Source of the DNA: Mycolicibacter sinensis
GTDB taxonomy: Bacteria > Actinomycetota > Actinomycetes > Mycobacteriales > Mycobacteriaceae
NCBI RefSeq assembly: GCF_001667945.1
Contig: NZ_LZJK01000066.1
Span: 1-38,275, forward strand
DNA length: 38,275 bases
Reading direction: 5' to 3'
The notes under the pieces are model-generated. The model did not search any database and had not been told where the DNA came from. It saw nothing but the letters and a program-made list of their open reading frames with translations. Position numbers and translations under genes: made by a program. Positions 24,269-34,696 of the stretch are shown in pieces; the first letter of the stretch is position 1, and every line of letters begins with the position of its first letter.

Positions 24269-25821
24269 TGCGGGTCAATCGCCGACTCGCGATCAGCGCA
24301 GGCAGCCTCGCGGTCCTGCTCGGCGCCCTCGACACCTATGTCGTGGTCACGATCATGCGCGACATCATGGCGCCGCAGCCGGCCGGTGTCGGCATCCCGA
24401 TCAACAAGATCCAGCAGCTCACCCCGATCATCACCTGCTACCTGCTCGGCTACATCGCCGCGATGCCGCTGCTGGGCCGGGCCTCTGACCGGTTCGGCCG
24501 CAAGCTGCTGCTGCAGGTCAGCCTGGCCACCTTCGCGGTCGGCTCGGTGGTGACGGCGCTGTCGACGGACCTGTCGATGCTGGTGGTGGGCCGCACCATC
24601 CAGGGCATCGCCAGCGGCGCCCTGCTGCCGGTGACCCTGGCGCTCGGCGCTGACCTCTGGTCGCAGCGCAACCGGGCCGGGGTGCTCGGCGGGATCGGCG
24701 CCGCCCAGGAGCTGGGCAGTGTGCTCGGCCCGCTGTACGGCATCTTCATCGTCTGGTTGCTGCGCGACTGGCGCGACGTGTTCTGGATCAACGTGCCGCT
24801 GACCGCGATCGCCATGGTGATGATCCACTTCAGCCTGCCGTCGCGGGCCGAGGCCGCCGAAGACGGGGCTCCGCCCGAACGCGTCGACGTCGTCGGCGGC
24901 CTGCTGCTGGCGGTGGCGCTGGGCCTGGCCGTGGTCGGGCTGTACAACCCCGAACCCAGCGCCAAGCAGGCCCTGCCCGACTGGGGGCTGCCGGTGCTGG
25001 GGGCGGCCCTGGTGGCTACCGTGGTGTTCGCGGTCTGGGAGCGGTTCGCCCGCACCAAGCTGATCGACCCGACCGGCGCCCGCTTCGGGCCCTTTATGGC
25101 GGCGCTGGGCGCCTCGGTGTGTGCCGGGGCGGCGCTGATGGTGACGCTGGTCGACGTCGAGCTGTTCGGGCAGGGCGTCCTGGGCATGACACAGAACGAG
25201 GCCGCCGGGCTGCTGCTGCGGTTCCTGATCGCGTTGCCGGTGGGTGCGCTGATCGGCGGCTGGATCGCGACCCGGGCCGGGGACCGGTCGGTGACGTTCG
25301 TCGGCCTGCTGATCGCCGCCGGCGGCTACTGGCTGATCTCGAAATGGCCCGTTGATCTGCTGGCCTACCGGCACGATTTCTTCGGACTGTTCTCGCTGCC
25401 GGCCCTGGACACCGATCAGATGCTGGCCGGCTTCGGGCTGGGCCTGGTGATCGGCCCGCTGACGTCGGCGGTGATGCGGGCGGTGCCGCCCCGCGAACAC
25501 GGCATCGCCGCATCCGGTGTGGTGGTGGCCCGGATGACGGGCATGCTGGTCGGGATGGCCGCCCTGTCGGCGTGGGGGCTGTACCGGTTCAACCAGATCC
25601 TGGCCGGGATCCCGAAGGTTCCCGGGGGCAGCCTGGCCGAGAAGATGGCCGCGACCGCGCACAACTCCAAGCTGGCGTTCGCCATGATGTACGGCGAGAT
25701 CTTCGGGATCACCGCGCTGGTCTGTGTGGTGGGCGCCGTGCTCGGGTTGTTCATCGGCAGCAACGCCGACCACGCCGAGGACCCGGAGCTGCCCGAAGCG
25801 CAAGCCAGCCTCGCCCGCTGA
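24268..25821 (+). CDS. MFS efflux transporter P55
   Basis: A 517-residue, 14-helix major facilitator (DHA2-type) transporter, the homologue of M. tuberculosis P55 (Rv1410c, 518 residues). Motif [11 protein letters not shown] (about 70-79) lies in the loop between helices 2 and 3. P55 works with LprG in triacylglyceride export and has been linked to drug tolerance. It ends 15 bases from the convergent ribD, with a small CCGCT-GAA-AGCGG hairpin at 25815-25827 around its stop. Confidence 0.96.
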   Translation: MRVNRRLAISAGSLAVLLGALDTYVVVTIMRDIMAPQPAGVGIPINKIQQLTPIITCYLLGYIAAMPLLGRASDRFGRKLLLQVSLATFAVGSVVTALSTDLSMLVVGRTIQGIASGALLPVTLALGADLWSQRNRAGVLGGIGAAQELGSVLGPLYGIFIVWLLRDWRDVFWINVPLTAIAMVMIHFSLPSRAEAAEDGAPPERVDVVGGLLLAVALGLAVVGLYNPEPSAKQALPDWGLPVLGAALVATVVFAVWERFARTKLIDPTGARFGPFMAALGASVCAGAALMVTLVDVELFGQGVLGMTQNEAAGLLLRFLIALPVGALIGGWIATRAGDRSVTFVGLLIAAGGYWLISKWPVDLLAYRHDFFGLFSLPALDTDQMLAGFGLGLVIGPLTSAVMRAVPPREHGIAASGVVVARMTGMLVGMAALSAWGLYRFNQILAGIPKVPGGSLAEKMAATAHNSKLAFAMMYGEIFGITALVCVVGAVLGLFIGSNADHAEDPELPEAQASLAR

Positions 25822-25836
25822 AAGCGGCTCCCAGCC

Positions 25837-26865
25837 TCAGTTGGGGACCAGCGACAGCAGCAGGTCCGGGCCGATCGGCTCCACCGAGTCGTAGCGCCAG
25901 CGCAGCGCCCGGGCGATGCTGGGCACCCCGACGTCGTCGACGGCGGTGATCGGCCCGCCGAGCAGGATCGGCGCCACATAGGCCAGGATGCGGTCGATCG
26001 CCCCGGCCCGCAGGAACGCGCCGGCCAGCGTGGGCCCGCCCTCCAGGAGCACGTCGGTGCGGTCCGAGAGCGCCCGCAGCACCTCGGCCGGGTCATGGGT
26101 CCGAATCACCATGGTGCGCGAATCATCGTTGAGCACATGCGCGTCGGCGGAGATCTCCCGCTGCCCCACCACCACCCGCAGCGGCTGCCGGTCGGCCAGG
26201 GTGCCGTCGGGAAGCCGGGCGGTCAGCGTCGGATCGTCGACGAGCACCGTCCCGGTGCCGACCACGATGGCGTCGGCGGCGGCGCGGCGGCGGTGCAGAT
26301 CGGCCCGGGCGGCCTCGCTGGTGATCCACTGGCTGGATCCGTCGGCAGCCGCGCTGCGGCCGTCGATGCTGGTGGCGTACTTCCAGGTGACGTGCGGTAA
26401 GCCGGTGCGCTGTTTGTGCAGCCATTCCCGCAGCGGCCCGGCGCGCACCGCGTCGGCCTGCACGCCGGCGAGCACCTCGAGCCCGGCCGCGGCCAGTCGC
26501 GCCGCCCCGCCCGCCGCCTCCGGGTTGGGGTCGTCGACGGCGTAGGCCACCCGGGCCACACCGGCGGCCAGCAGGGCGTCTACGCACGGCGGGGTGCGGC
26601 CGTGGTGATTGCAGGGCTCCAGCGTGACGACCACCGTGCCTCCGGCGGCCAGCTCACCGGCGCGGCGCAGCGCCACCACCTCGGCGTGGGCCTCCCCGGT
26701 CGGGCCGGTGCCGCCGACGCCGACCACCCGCCCGTCCCGGTCGACGACGACCGCGCCCACCGGCGGGTTGGGATAGGTCTTGCCCTTGACCCGCTGCGCC
26801 TGCTCGATGGCGAGCAGCATCGCGGCATCGTGGCCGGCGGCGTCGGTGGCCGGCTTGGTGCTCAT
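25837..26865 (-). CDS. ribD: Bifunctional riboflavin deaminase/reductase RibD (RibG)
   Basis: A 342-residue enzyme that deaminates and then reduces the pyrimidine made from GTP by RibBA. The N-terminal deaminase has zinc ligands in HAE (60-62) and [11 protein letters not shown] (C85, C94). The C-terminal reductase carries KYATSIDGR and [13 protein letters not shown]. The ATG at 26865 overlaps the rpe stop (ATGA), giving the family length; the open frame upstream lies within rpe. Confidence 0.97.
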   Translation of the reverse strand: MSTKPATDAAGHDAAMLLAIEQAQRVKGKTYPNPPVGAVVVDRDGRVVGVGGTGPTGEAHAEVVALRRAGELAAGGTVVVTLEPCNHHGRTPPCVDALLAAGVARVAYAVDDPNPEAAGGAARLAAAGLEVLAGVQADAVRAGPLREWLHKQRTGLPHVTWKYATSIDGRSAAADGSSQWITSEAARADLHRRRAAADAIVVGTGTVLVDDPTLTARLPDGTLADRQPLRVVVGQREISADAHVLNDDSRTMVIRTHDPAEVLRALSDRTDVLLEGGPTLAGAFLRAGAIDRILAYVAPILLGGPITAVDDVGVPSIARALRWRYDSVEPIGPDLLLSLVPN

Positions 26866-27539
26866 GCGCGCAGATGCGGCGACGCGGTGAGGGCTTGGCG
26901 GCGCAGCGATTCCACCGCAGCGGCCGGGTCCTCGGCGCTGTAGACGGCCGAGCCGGCGACGAAGCAGTCCACTCCGGCCTCGGCGGCCTGTTCGACGGTG
27001 TCGGTGTTGATGCCGCCGTCGATCTCCACCAGGATGCTCAACTCCCCGGCGTCGACCAGCTTGCGGACCGCACGCACTTTGCCGAGCACCTCGGGGATGA
27101 AGGACTGTCCGCCGAAACCGGGCTCCACCGACATCACCAGCAGGGTGTCGAAGTCGCGCAGGATCTCCAGGTAGGGCTCCAGCGGGGTGCCCGGTTTGAT
27201 GCTGAGGCCGGCTTTGGCGCCGGCGGCCCGGATGTCGCGGGCCACCGCGATCGGGTTGTCGGTGGCCTCGGCGTGGAAGGTGACGTTGTGGGCGCCGGCT
27301 TCGGCGTACGGCGGCGCCCAGCGGCCCGGATCCTCGATCATCAGATGGCAGTCCATCGGGATGTCCGTGGCTTTGAGCAGACTTTCCACCACCGGCAGGC
27401 CGATCGTCAGATTGGGCACGAAGTGGGCGTCCATCACGTCGACGTGCAGCCAATCGGCGCCCTTGACGGCGGCGGCCTCCTCGGCGAGCCGGGCGAAGTC
27501 CGCCGACAGGATCGACGGGGCGATCATGGGTCGTGACAC
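26862..27539 (-). CDS. rpe: Ribulose-phosphate 3-epimerase
   Basis: A TIM-barrel enzyme interconverting ribulose and xylulose 5-phosphate, here 225 residues. Metal/catalytic segments [33 protein letters not shown] and [11 protein letters not shown] are present. The GTG at 27539 adds four residues before MIAPSIL and lies five bases after the rsmB stop; the ATG at 27527 is the alternative. It supplies the pool from which RibBA draws ribulose 5-phosphate and lies directly before ribD. Confidence 0.97.
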   Translation of the reverse strand: MSRPMIAPSILSADFARLAEEAAAVKGADWLHVDVMDAHFVPNLTIGLPVVESLLKATDIPMDCHLMIEDPGRWAPPYAEAGAHNVTFHAEATDNPIAVARDIRAAGAKAGLSIKPGTPLEPYLEILRDFDTLLVMSVEPGFGGQSFIPEVLGKVRAVRKLVDAGELSILVEIDGGINTDTVEQAAEAGVDCFVAGSAVYSAEDPAAAVESLRRQALTASPHLRA

Positions 27540-27544
27540 GAGCC

Positions 27545-28942
27545 TCAGCCTACTTGCAGCGCCGCGGCGAACATGGCGTCGGTGCCGTGCCGGTGCGGCC
27601 ACAGCTGCACGTGCGGGCCGTCCCCGAGCTGATCGGCCGGTGCGAACAGCGGCCGGGTGTCCAGGGCGGTCACCGGGTTCCGCCGCAGCGCATCGGCCAC
27701 CACGCCGACCGTTTCGGCCAGGTGCGGCGAGCACGTCGCATACAGCACCACGCCCCCGGGCCGGGTCAACGTGATCGCCGCGGACAGCAGTTCGCGCTGC
27801 AGTTTCGCCAGCACCGGAATGTCGGCGGGCTGGCGGCGCCACCGCGCTTCGGGGCGGCGTCGCAGCGCGCCCAGACCGGTGCAGGGCACGTCGACCAGCA
27901 CCCGGTCGAAGCCGGGTTGGAGTCCGGTGTCGCGGCCGTCGGCGGTCAGCACCTGCACGTCGAGGCCGCGGGTGTTCTCCGCGACCAGCGCGGCGCGCTG
28001 GGGCGCCTGCTCCACGGCGGTCACCCGGGCCCCGGTCTCGGCTGCCAGCGCCGCCAGCAGTGCGGTCTTGCCGCCCGGCCCGGCACACAGGTCCAGCCAC
28101 CGCCCGGTGTCGCCGTCCACCGGGGCCAGCGCGCATGCGCGGGCCACCAATTGACTGCCCTCGTCCTGGACCAGGGCTTGGCCGCCGCGTACCGGCGGCA
28201 GCCGCCCCGGGTCGCCGCCGGACAGATACACCGCATACGGCGAATACCGGCCCGCGGTGCCGTCCACGGCGGCGGCCAGCTCGGCGGCGGTCAGGACGCC
28301 GGGCCGGGCGGCCAGGTGCACCTGAGGACGCTCGTCGTCGCCGGCCAACACCGCGTCGAGTTCCCCGGCGGCCGGTCCCAGCGCATCGGCGAAGGCCTGC
28401 GCGATCCAGCGCGGGTGCGCGCGGGTGAACGCTGCGTGGCCGATGGGATCGGTGGCCGCATCCGGGGCCAGCTCCGCGGTCCAGGACGCTTCGTCGCGGG
28501 TGCTGATGGTACGCAGTACGCCGTTGACGAAACCTGCTCGTGCCGAGTCGAATTCGATGGCCGCCTGTTCGACCGTGGTGGACACTGCGGCATGCGCGTC
28601 GACCCGGGTGCGCAGCAGCTGGTAGCTGCCCAGCCGCAGCAGGTCCAGCAGCACCGGGTTGATCGCATCGGGTGAACGCTGCGCCGCCGCTCCGATGATC
28701 GCGTCGAGCAGTCCGCGGACCCGGCAGGTTCCATAGGTCAGCTCGGTGGCGAAAGCCGCGTCGCGGCCGGTGATTCCGCGTTCGGACAACAACGCCGGCA
28801 GCGCCAGGTTGGCGTAGGCGTCTCGCTGCGAGACCGCCTGCAGCACGTCGAAGGCGGCGCGCCGCGCCGGATCCAGAGGTTTACGACGCGGTGGGCGCGG
28901 ACCGCCGGCGGGCCGCTGCGGACGACGCGGCGGGCGGGTCAT
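27545..28942 (-). CDS. rsmB: 16S rRNA (cytosine-5) methyltransferase RsmB/Fmu
   Basis: A 465-residue RNA methyltransferase. An N-terminal NusB-like helical domain (about 25-170) is followed by a Rossmann SAM domain with [16 protein letters not shown], the PC motif [15 protein letters not shown] and the catalytic TC motif [10 protein letters not shown]. The ATG at 28942 overlaps the fmt stop (ATGA). The first ~20 residues are Arg/Pro-rich, as in other mycobacterial homologues. Confidence 0.95.
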   Translation of the reverse strand: MTRPPRRPQRPAGGPRPPRRKPLDPARRAAFDVLQAVSQRDAYANLALPALLSERGITGRDAAFATELTYGTCRVRGLLDAIIGAAAQRSPDAINPVLLDLLRLGSYQLLRTRVDAHAAVSTTVEQAAIEFDSARAGFVNGVLRTISTRDEASWTAELAPDAATDPIGHAAFTRAHPRWIAQAFADALGPAAGELDAVLAGDDERPQVHLAARPGVLTAAELAAAVDGTAGRYSPYAVYLSGGDPGRLPPVRGGQALVQDEGSQLVARACALAPVDGDTGRWLDLCAGPGGKTALLAALAAETGARVTAVEQAPQRAALVAENTRGLDVQVLTADGRDTGLQPGFDRVLVDVPCTGLGALRRRPEARWRRQPADIPVLAKLQRELLSAAITLTRPGGVVLYATCSPHLAETVGVVADALRRNPVTALDTRPLFAPADQLGDGPHVQLWPHRHGTDAMFAAALQVG

Positions 28943-29880
28943 GACGCGCGCACGGTCGAGTCGAGCCGGGCGCCGCGCGCCCAGTCGGCGGCGTTCATCG
29001 GTTTCTTCCCGGGCGGCTGAACCTGCCCCAACCGGACCGGCACCGATCCGGTGCCGACCCACACGCTGCGTCGGTCGATCTGAATGACCCCGGGCGACAG
29101 GTCTTTTGGACCGTCATCAGCGGAGTCGGCGATGGCCACCGGGCCGAGTTTGACGCGCAGGTCACCGATCACCGTCCAGGCTCCGGGTGCCGGGGTGACG
29201 GCCCGGATGCGGCGCTCGATCACGGCAGCGGGCAGCTCCCAGCGCACCCGGGCGTCGTCGACGCTGATCTTCGGCGCGTAGCTGACCCCCTCCCGCGATT
29301 GCGGCACCGCGTTCAGCGCCCCGTCGGCGATCCCGTCGAGGGTGGCCGCCAGCAGTTCGGCACCCGAGACCGCCAACCGCCCGAGCAGCTCACCGGCGGT
29401 GTCATCGGGCCGGATCGTCTCGGTGACGACCCCGTATACCGGCCCGGAATCCAGTTCCGGCTCGATCCGAAACGTCGTCGCACCGGTCACCTCGTCACCG
29501 GCGGCGATGGCCGCCTGCACCGGCCCGGCACCCCGCCAGGCCGGCAGTAGCGAGAAATGCAGATTGACCCAGCCGTGCCGCGGTAGCGCCAACAAGCCGT
29601 CGCGCAGCAACGCCCCGTAGGCGACCACCGGGCAGCACTCCGGCGCGAGTTCGGCCAGCTCGGCGACGAACTCGGCCGAGTTCGGCTTGTCCGGCCGCAG
29701 CACCGGGATGTCGTGGTCGAGGGCGAAGCGCGCCACTGGAGACGGCTGCAGGTGCCCCCGCCGCCCGGATGCCGCATCGGGGCGAGTCAGTACCGCGACC
29801 ACCTCGTGGCGCGGCGAGTCGATCAGCCGTCGCAACGACGGCAACGCGGTGTCCGGGGTGCCGGCGAAGACGATGCGCAC
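28939..29880 (-). CDS. fmt: Methionyl-tRNA formyltransferase
   Basis: A 313-residue enzyme that formylates initiator Met-tRNA from 10-formyl-tetrahydrofolate. The N-terminal catalytic domain shows VFAGTP, the [14 protein letters not shown] loop and a conserved aspartate in [11 protein letters not shown]; the C-terminal OB-like domain binds tRNA. GTG start. It heads fmt-rsmB-rpe-ribD, joined by overlaps or five-base gaps. Confidence 0.97.
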   Translation of the reverse strand: MRIVFAGTPDTALPSLRRLIDSPRHEVVAVLTRPDAASGRRGHLQPSPVARFALDHDIPVLRPDKPNSAEFVAELAELAPECCPVVAYGALLRDGLLALPRHGWVNLHFSLLPAWRGAGPVQAAIAAGDEVTGATTFRIEPELDSGPVYGVVTETIRPDDTAGELLGRLAVSGAELLAATLDGIADGALNAVPQSREGVSYAPKISVDDARVRWELPAAVIERRIRAVTPAPGAWTVIGDLRVKLGPVAIADSADDGPKDLSPGVIQIDRRSVWVGTGSVPVRLGQVQPPGKKPMNAADWARGARLDSTVRAS

Positions 29881-29917
29881 CGGGACAGTTTAAGGAAGCG
29901 GCAGGGCGCCGCGACCG

Positions 29918-31429
29918 CTACCGCACGCCCTCATCGCGGGCCTGGATCATGCCGCGCCACAGCTCGTGGGCTGTCCGCACGCTCTGGTCCAGTGGTTGCG
30001 CGGTGTCGATGCGCTGCGCGGTGTCCCACTGGAAGTCTTGGGCGGAGAGCGCGGCCGCGATCTGCGGTGTCGCGTCGGAGTTGCCCGGCGCCCGGTTCCT
30101 GATCCGGTCGGCGGCGACATCAGCCGGTACCGCACAGCGGATCTCAGCCACCGCTGCGTGTTTGGCGACGGCCAGGCGGTGGGCATCGGCACGGATCTTC
30201 GCGTCGCGCCAGGTGCCGTCGAGGATGACCGACTGGCCACCGTCCAGGTACCGACCCGCCCGATGCAGCATCGCCTCGTAGACGGCTGCGACGTTGGCCG
30301 GGGCATACAGACCCGCGCCGAGGCTGCCCGGCTCGCCGCTGAGCCGCCCGGAGCTGCGCAGCTCCTGACGCACATCGTCGGTGGACAGCACCACCGCCCC
30401 CACCTGTTCGGCCAGCTTTCGGGCCAGCGTCGACTTTCCGGTTCCAGGACCGCCACCGACGAGCACCAGCCGAACCGCGCCGTTCTCCAAATGGCGCAGG
30501 GCGATGTCCAGGTGGGCGGCCGCGGCCGCCTCGGCCCCCGCTCTGCGCTGCGTCAGCCGTACGCAGTCCACTTTGGCTCGCACCACCGCCCGGTAGGCGA
30601 GATAGAAATCCCGCAGTGACGACGGCGCGGTGTCGCCCGCATGCGCGGCGTAGCTGTCCAGAAAGGTGTCGCCAAGGTCCTTGCGTCCGAGGAATTCCAG
30701 ATCCATCGCAAGGAAGGCGGCGTCATCGATGCCGTCGATGTAGCGCAACTCGTCGCTGAACTCCAGGCAGTCGAGTAGCACCGGCTGGTTGTCGGCCCAG
30801 AAGATATCGTCGGCGAGCAGGTCGGCATGGCCGTCGACGATGCGCCCCTGCTCGACCCGCTGGGCGAACAAACAGGCCCGGCCGGCAACGTATTCGGCGG
30901 CCAGCGCCTGCACACGCCGCACGGTCTCGGACGGCACCGCGGTGTCGGCGTGACGTTGCAGGGTGGGGAAATTGTCATCCCAGCGCCGCCGGATCGCCTC
31001 GGGCGTGCCCTGCAGGCTGATGCGGGGGCCGCGTTCGGCTCGCTGATGAAAATCGGCCAGCAGGGCCGCGATGCTGTCGAGCACGTGCTCGACGGGCTCA
31101 CCACGCTTCACCATCGAAGCGAGGCGATCCTCGTCGTGATAGCGGCGCATCACGATGATCGGTTCGGAAGCGGCGCCGGCGGGGTCACTTAGATGCGCGA
31201 TCCCGAAATAGCTGTCCGGGGAGAGTCGGCTGTTCAGCTCTACTTCGCGCGCGCACGCCTGCTCACGCTGCGCGGCCGCCCGGAAATCGAGGAAGTCGGT
31301 CTGCACCGGCTTCTTGGCCTTGAAGGCCCGTTCGCCGGCCACCACCACCACGCCGGTGTGCGTTTCATAGGCCTGGATGTAGGGCGCCGCTTGCGGCGCG
31401 TCCGCGTCGCCGTGTGTCGCGAAATCCAT
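29918..31429 (-). CDS. Two-domain phosphotransferase-like / P-loop kinase protein, Rv2004c-like
   Basis: A 503-residue protein of the Rv2004c type. The first ~300 residues look like an aminoglycoside-phosphotransferase-like kinase: a lysine-rich FKAKKP (36-41), a catalytic-loop-like DGHADL (199-204) and LLDCLEF (218-224). The last ~185 residues are a P-loop small-molecule kinase with GGGPGTGKST (325-334) and STDDVR. The substrate is unknown. In M. tuberculosis Rv2004c is part of the DosR hypoxia regulon. Here it is divergent from an Acg-like gene, another DosR family. It sits at the fmt-priA junction, where M. tuberculosis carries unrelated genes. Confidence 0.85.
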   Translation of the reverse strand: MDFATHGDADAPQAAPYIQAYETHTGVVVVAGERAFKAKKPVQTDFLDFRAAAQREQACAREVELNSRLSPDSYFGIAHLSDPAGAASEPIIVMRRYHDEDRLASMVKRGEPVEHVLDSIAALLADFHQRAERGPRISLQGTPEAIRRRWDDNFPTLQRHADTAVPSETVRRVQALAAEYVAGRACLFAQRVEQGRIVDGHADLLADDIFWADNQPVLLDCLEFSDELRYIDGIDDAAFLAMDLEFLGRKDLGDTFLDSYAAHAGDTAPSSLRDFYLAYRAVVRAKVDCVRLTQRRAGAEAAAAAHLDIALRHLENGAVRLVLVGGGPGTGKSTLARKLAEQVGAVVLSTDDVRQELRSSGRLSGEPGSLGAGLYAPANVAAVYEAMLHRAGRYLDGGQSVILDGTWRDAKIRADAHRLAVAKHAAVAEIRCAVPADVAADRIRNRAPGNSDATPQIAAALSAQDFQWDTAQRIDTAQPLDQSVRTAHELWRGMIQARDEGVR

Positions 31430-31535
31430 GCCGTCCAGTGTTCACCCTCGCGGCCAGGTCACCGAGCGGGCCGGCTGGTAACGGCGGCAGACCCGTGGGA
31501 AAGGGGCCGGTCGCGGGCCCAATGGCGCGGCCCGA

Positions 31536-31551
31536 AGTGCTAACGGCCCTT
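31536..31551 (+). promoter_or_regulatory. Degenerate DosR-box-like site before the Acg-like gene
   Basis: AGTGCTAACGGCCCTT keeps the right half of the DosR operator (consensus TTSGGGACTWWAGTCCCSAA; sites ending CGGCCC occur) but has a poor left half. It is 55-70 bases before the Acg-like start, the usual distance. CAATCAT around 31568-31576 is a possible -10. Both flanking genes belong to DosR-regulated families, which is the main reason to list it. Confidence 0.3.
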
Positions 31552-31606
31552 CCGTCGGCTTGGGAGTCGAGCAATCATGGAAGGCAGTTAGAGATCGGAG
31601 GCCAGG

Positions 31607-32590
31607 ATGTCTGCCCCGATGGTGGAGACCGAGACCGTCAAGGATGCGGTGCGGGCGGCATGCCGTGCCCCGTCGCTGCACAACATCCAGCCGTGGCGGT
31701 GGGTGTTCGACGGTGCTGCGCTGCAGTTGTTCCTCGACCCGGGCCGGGTGCTGCCAACCGACCGGGCCGGGCGTGAGGCGATCATCGGTTGCGGTGCGGC
31801 GCTGGACCACCTTCGGGTGGCCATGTGCGCCACCGGCCTGCGCGCCGGCATCGAGCGGTTCCCCAATCCCAACGATCTCAATCATCTGGCGTCGATTCGA
31901 TTCGCTCGGATGGAGTACGTCACCGACGGTCACCGCCGTCAGGCAGCAGCGATCTGGCAGCGCCACAGCGACCGCCTACCGATGCAGTCTCCGACGGACT
32001 GGCAACTGTTCGAACCGGTGCTGCGCAACCGCCTCGGCCAGCACGACGTACGCCTGGATGTACTGCCTGAGGACGCCCGGCCCCGCCTGGTGCAAGCATC
32101 ACAACTCGCGGAGTCCTTGCGGCTCTACGATTCGGCTTACCACGCCGAGTTACGCCGGTGGACAGTGCCGTTCGCCGAATCCGCGGGCATTCCCTACAGC
32201 GCGTTGGCGTCGGCCGATGAAGGTAGCCGGGTCGATGTGGGCCGCGCGTTTCCGGCCGCCCACCACCCGGAACGACGAGTTCGGATCCAGCAGGACCAGG
32301 CGACGATCGTGGTGCTGTCGACCGGGAGCGATTCCCGCGCCGCCGCGCTGACGACCGGCGAAGCACTCTCGGCGGTTCTGCTGGAATGCACGATGGCCGG
32401 CCTGGCCACCTGCCCGCTGACCCACCTCACCGAAGTTCAGGTGTCCCGGGAGATCGTCGAGACGCTGGTGGGCGGCAACGCGGTACCACAGGTGTTGATC
32501 CGGATCGGGCACGCGCCCGCAACCGACGAACCACCACCGGCCACCCCGCGCCGCCCGCTCGAGGACGTCCTGGAGATAACCGGCGGGTAG
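31607..32590 (+). CDS. Acg family nitroreductase-fold FMN protein
   Basis: A 327-residue protein close to M. tuberculosis Acg (Rv2032, 331 residues) in length and motifs: CRAPSLHNIQPWRW near the N-terminus, GREAIIGCGAALDHLRVAM, LRLYDSAYHAEL, and the C-terminal PPATPRRPL. Acg-family proteins have a nitroreductase fold with an FMN covered by a lid and show little classical nitroreductase activity; they are induced by hypoxia and in macrophages through DosR. A GGAGG ribosome site lies before the ATG. Convergent with priA, 13 bases away. Confidence 0.92.
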   Translation: MSAPMVETETVKDAVRAACRAPSLHNIQPWRWVFDGAALQLFLDPGRVLPTDRAGREAIIGCGAALDHLRVAMCATGLRAGIERFPNPNDLNHLASIRFARMEYVTDGHRRQAAAIWQRHSDRLPMQSPTDWQLFEPVLRNRLGQHDVRLDVLPEDARPRLVQASQLAESLRLYDSAYHAELRRWTVPFAESAGIPYSALASADEGSRVDVGRAFPAAHHPERRVRIQQDQATIVVLSTGSDSRAAALTTGEALSAVLLECTMAGLATCPLTHLTEVQVSREIVETLVGGNAVPQVLIRIGHAPATDEPPPATPRRPLEDVLEITGG

Positions 32591-32603
32591 CGGCCGGCGG
32601 CGG

Positions 32604-34589
32604 TCAGCCGATATGCAGCGGGTCGATCTGTACCCGCACCGGATGGTGCGACCCGCGGGCGCTGAGCACCCCGATGCCGTGGCGCAGTGCCGCCGAGAGC
32701 GCCAGGCCATGATCGCGGCCGACCCGGGCCAGCATCCGGATCACCGGTAGTTCGTCCGGGACACCGGCCGGGCGCCGCACCCCCGGCGGCAGCGGCACCG
32801 GGCCGAGCACGTCAGCGCCGTCGGGCAGCCGTGCCTGCTCCAGGAGCGCGGTCACCGACTCCGGGTCGCCGTCGAGGGCGGCCATGTGCACCGCCGGCGG
32901 CAACCCGACTTCCGTGCGCGTGGCCAGCTCGGCCTCGGCGTGGCCGACCGGATCCCACCGGATGAGGGCCTGCACGGTCGGGATCGACGAGTCGGCGACG
33001 ACCGTTACCACCCCGCCCGCGTCACGGTCACGTACCAGCGCCGCCGCCGCCATCCAGCGTCGCAACGTGTCCTCGGCGGCACGCAGGTCCTGCCGGCCCA
33101 GCAGCGCCCAGCTGTCCAGGAGCAGCGCCGCTCCGTATCCCTGCGGGGCCCGCGGCTCGGCGCCGGGCGTGGCGATCACCAGGGCGGGGCCGTCGGCGGT
33201 GCGATCGACGATGGTCTCGCCGGCGGAGGTGACGACCGCGGTGCCCGGGAAGGCGCGGCCGAGTTCTTCGGCGGTGCGGCGGGCGCCGACGACCACCGCC
33301 CGCACGGCATCCGAGCCGCAGCGCGCGCACCGTAGCGCCGGGTCGACCCGGCCGCACCAGCGGCAGACGGCGGCACCGCCGCGGTCCGGCAGCGACAGCG
33401 GGCCGGTGCAGTGCCGGCATCGGGCGATGGTGCGGCAGCGTCCGCACGCCAGCGACGGCACATACCCGCGCCGCGGCACCTGCACCAGCACCGGTGCACC
33501 GGCGGCCAGCGCGCTGCGCGCGCTCTGCAGCGCGACCGAGGGCAATCGGGCGGTGCGTGCGGCGGCGTCACGCTCCTCGGCGTATCCGGTGTCATCGAGG
33601 GCCACCACCCGCGGCGCTGCCGCCCGCAGCACCGTCCGCGGCGCCACGAGGTCGTGCGCCCACCCGGCCCGTACCAGCGCGTGTGCTTCGGCGGTGCGCG
33701 TGTACCCACCGATCAGTGCGGCGCAGCCCGCCAGGTGCACGCGCAGCATCGCCACCTCGCGGGCGTGCGGGTAGGGCGCTCGTGGCTCAGCGAGACTGTC
33801 ATCGCCGTCGTCGAAGACCATGACCAGTCCCAGGTCGGCCAGCGGGGCGAACACCGCACTGCGGGTGCCGATCACCAGCCGGGCCCCGCCGCGCAGTACT
33901 GATAACCAGCGTCGGTACCGGGTGGCCGGCCCCAGGCCGGCCGATAACGCGACGACCGCGGACTCGTCGATCCGGGCCGTTGCGGTCCGGCACAAGGCGT
34001 CGATGTCGCGTTGGTCGGGCACGATCGCTAGGGCCGTGCGTCCGGCTCGAATCGTCTGTGCAGCAGCCTCGACGAACCGGTCGGCCCACGAATCGCCCGG
34101 CAGCACCTGCCACACCGCACGCGCCGCGCGGCCCTCCCCGAGCGCCGCCAGGAACGGTCCGCCCGCCCGGTAGCGCTGCCAGCCGGCCGGATCGACCGGT
34201 GCGAGCACGGGGGCCGGCACCGGTGGCACCGCCTCGCGTTCTACCCGGGCGTGCCGCGGCGGTACCGCCAGCCGCAACACGTCGGCCCGGCTGCCGCAGT
34301 AACGGGCTGCGACCGCCTCCACCAGCCGGCGGACCTCGGCGGTGAGCACCGGTTCGGCCGAGATCACCCGCTCCAACCGGCCCAGCCGCCCGGCATGGTC
34401 GGTATCGGCGCGGCGCTCCCAGATGAAGGCGTCGACCAGCCGGCCGTGGAAGCGCACCCGCACCCGTGCTCCGGGCTGGGCGTCCTCGGACTGCTCCGGG
34501 GCGACCAGATAGTCGAACTCGCGATCTAGGTGCGGCACCGAGAGCATCGGCAGCACCCGGGCGATGGGCTCGCTGTCAACGCTCACCAC
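32604..34589 (-). CDS. priA: Replication restart protein PriA, lacking helicase motifs
   Basis: A 661-residue actinobacterial PriA. The N-terminal 3' DNA-binding domain (about 10-110) and eight zinc-type cysteines (C382, 385, 391, 394, 409, 412, 421, 424) are present. The Walker A that reads GxTGSGKT in E. coli is replaced by LPGDSWADRF (about 163-172), and the DEEH box by FDDGDD (259-264), so ATP-driven unwinding is unlikely. The same loss is known across actinobacterial PriA. GTG at 34589, with another GTG one codon in. Confidence 0.92.
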   Translation of the reverse strand: MVSVDSEPIARVLPMLSVPHLDREFDYLVAPEQSEDAQPGARVRVRFHGRLVDAFIWERRADTDHAGRLGRLERVISAEPVLTAEVRRLVEAVAARYCGSRADVLRLAVPPRHARVEREAVPPVPAPVLAPVDPAGWQRYRAGGPFLAALGEGRAARAVWQVLPGDSWADRFVEAAAQTIRAGRTALAIVPDQRDIDALCRTATARIDESAVVALSAGLGPATRYRRWLSVLRGGARLVIGTRSAVFAPLADLGLVMVFDDGDDSLAEPRAPYPHAREVAMLRVHLAGCAALIGGYTRTAEAHALVRAGWAHDLVAPRTVLRAAAPRVVALDDTGYAEERDAAARTARLPSVALQSARSALAAGAPVLVQVPRRGYVPSLACGRCRTIARCRHCTGPLSLPDRGGAAVCRWCGRVDPALRCARCGSDAVRAVVVGARRTAEELGRAFPGTAVVTSAGETIVDRTADGPALVIATPGAEPRAPQGYGAALLLDSWALLGRQDLRAAEDTLRRWMAAAALVRDRDAGGVVTVVADSSIPTVQALIRWDPVGHAEAELATRTEVGLPPAVHMAALDGDPESVTALLEQARLPDGADVLGPVPLPPGVRRPAGVPDELPVIRMLARVGRDHGLALSAALRHGIGVLSARGSHHPVRVQIDPLHIG

Positions 34590-34696
34590 GCAGGTGTAGC
34601 AGACTCCGCCGACCGCGGCAGCCGCTGGTTCACAAGCCGGGCGGTCTGTGGATCGGCGACCGCACCGTTATCGGCGCGCAATTACCTTGCGGCGGT

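Noticed and set aside
27540..28136. Upstream extension of rpe to 28136
   Set aside because: It is entirely inside rsmB in another frame, and the epimerase fold begins at MIAPSIL.
31504..31520. GGGCC-N7-GGCCC as the DosR site of the divergent pair
   Set aside because: The spacing and core do not fit the GGGAC-N4-GTCCC arrangement.
34466..34696. 77-codon N-terminal extension of the DUF1023 gene
   Set aside because: It overlaps the start of priA on the other strand, is Arg/Pro-rich and lacks any family feature.
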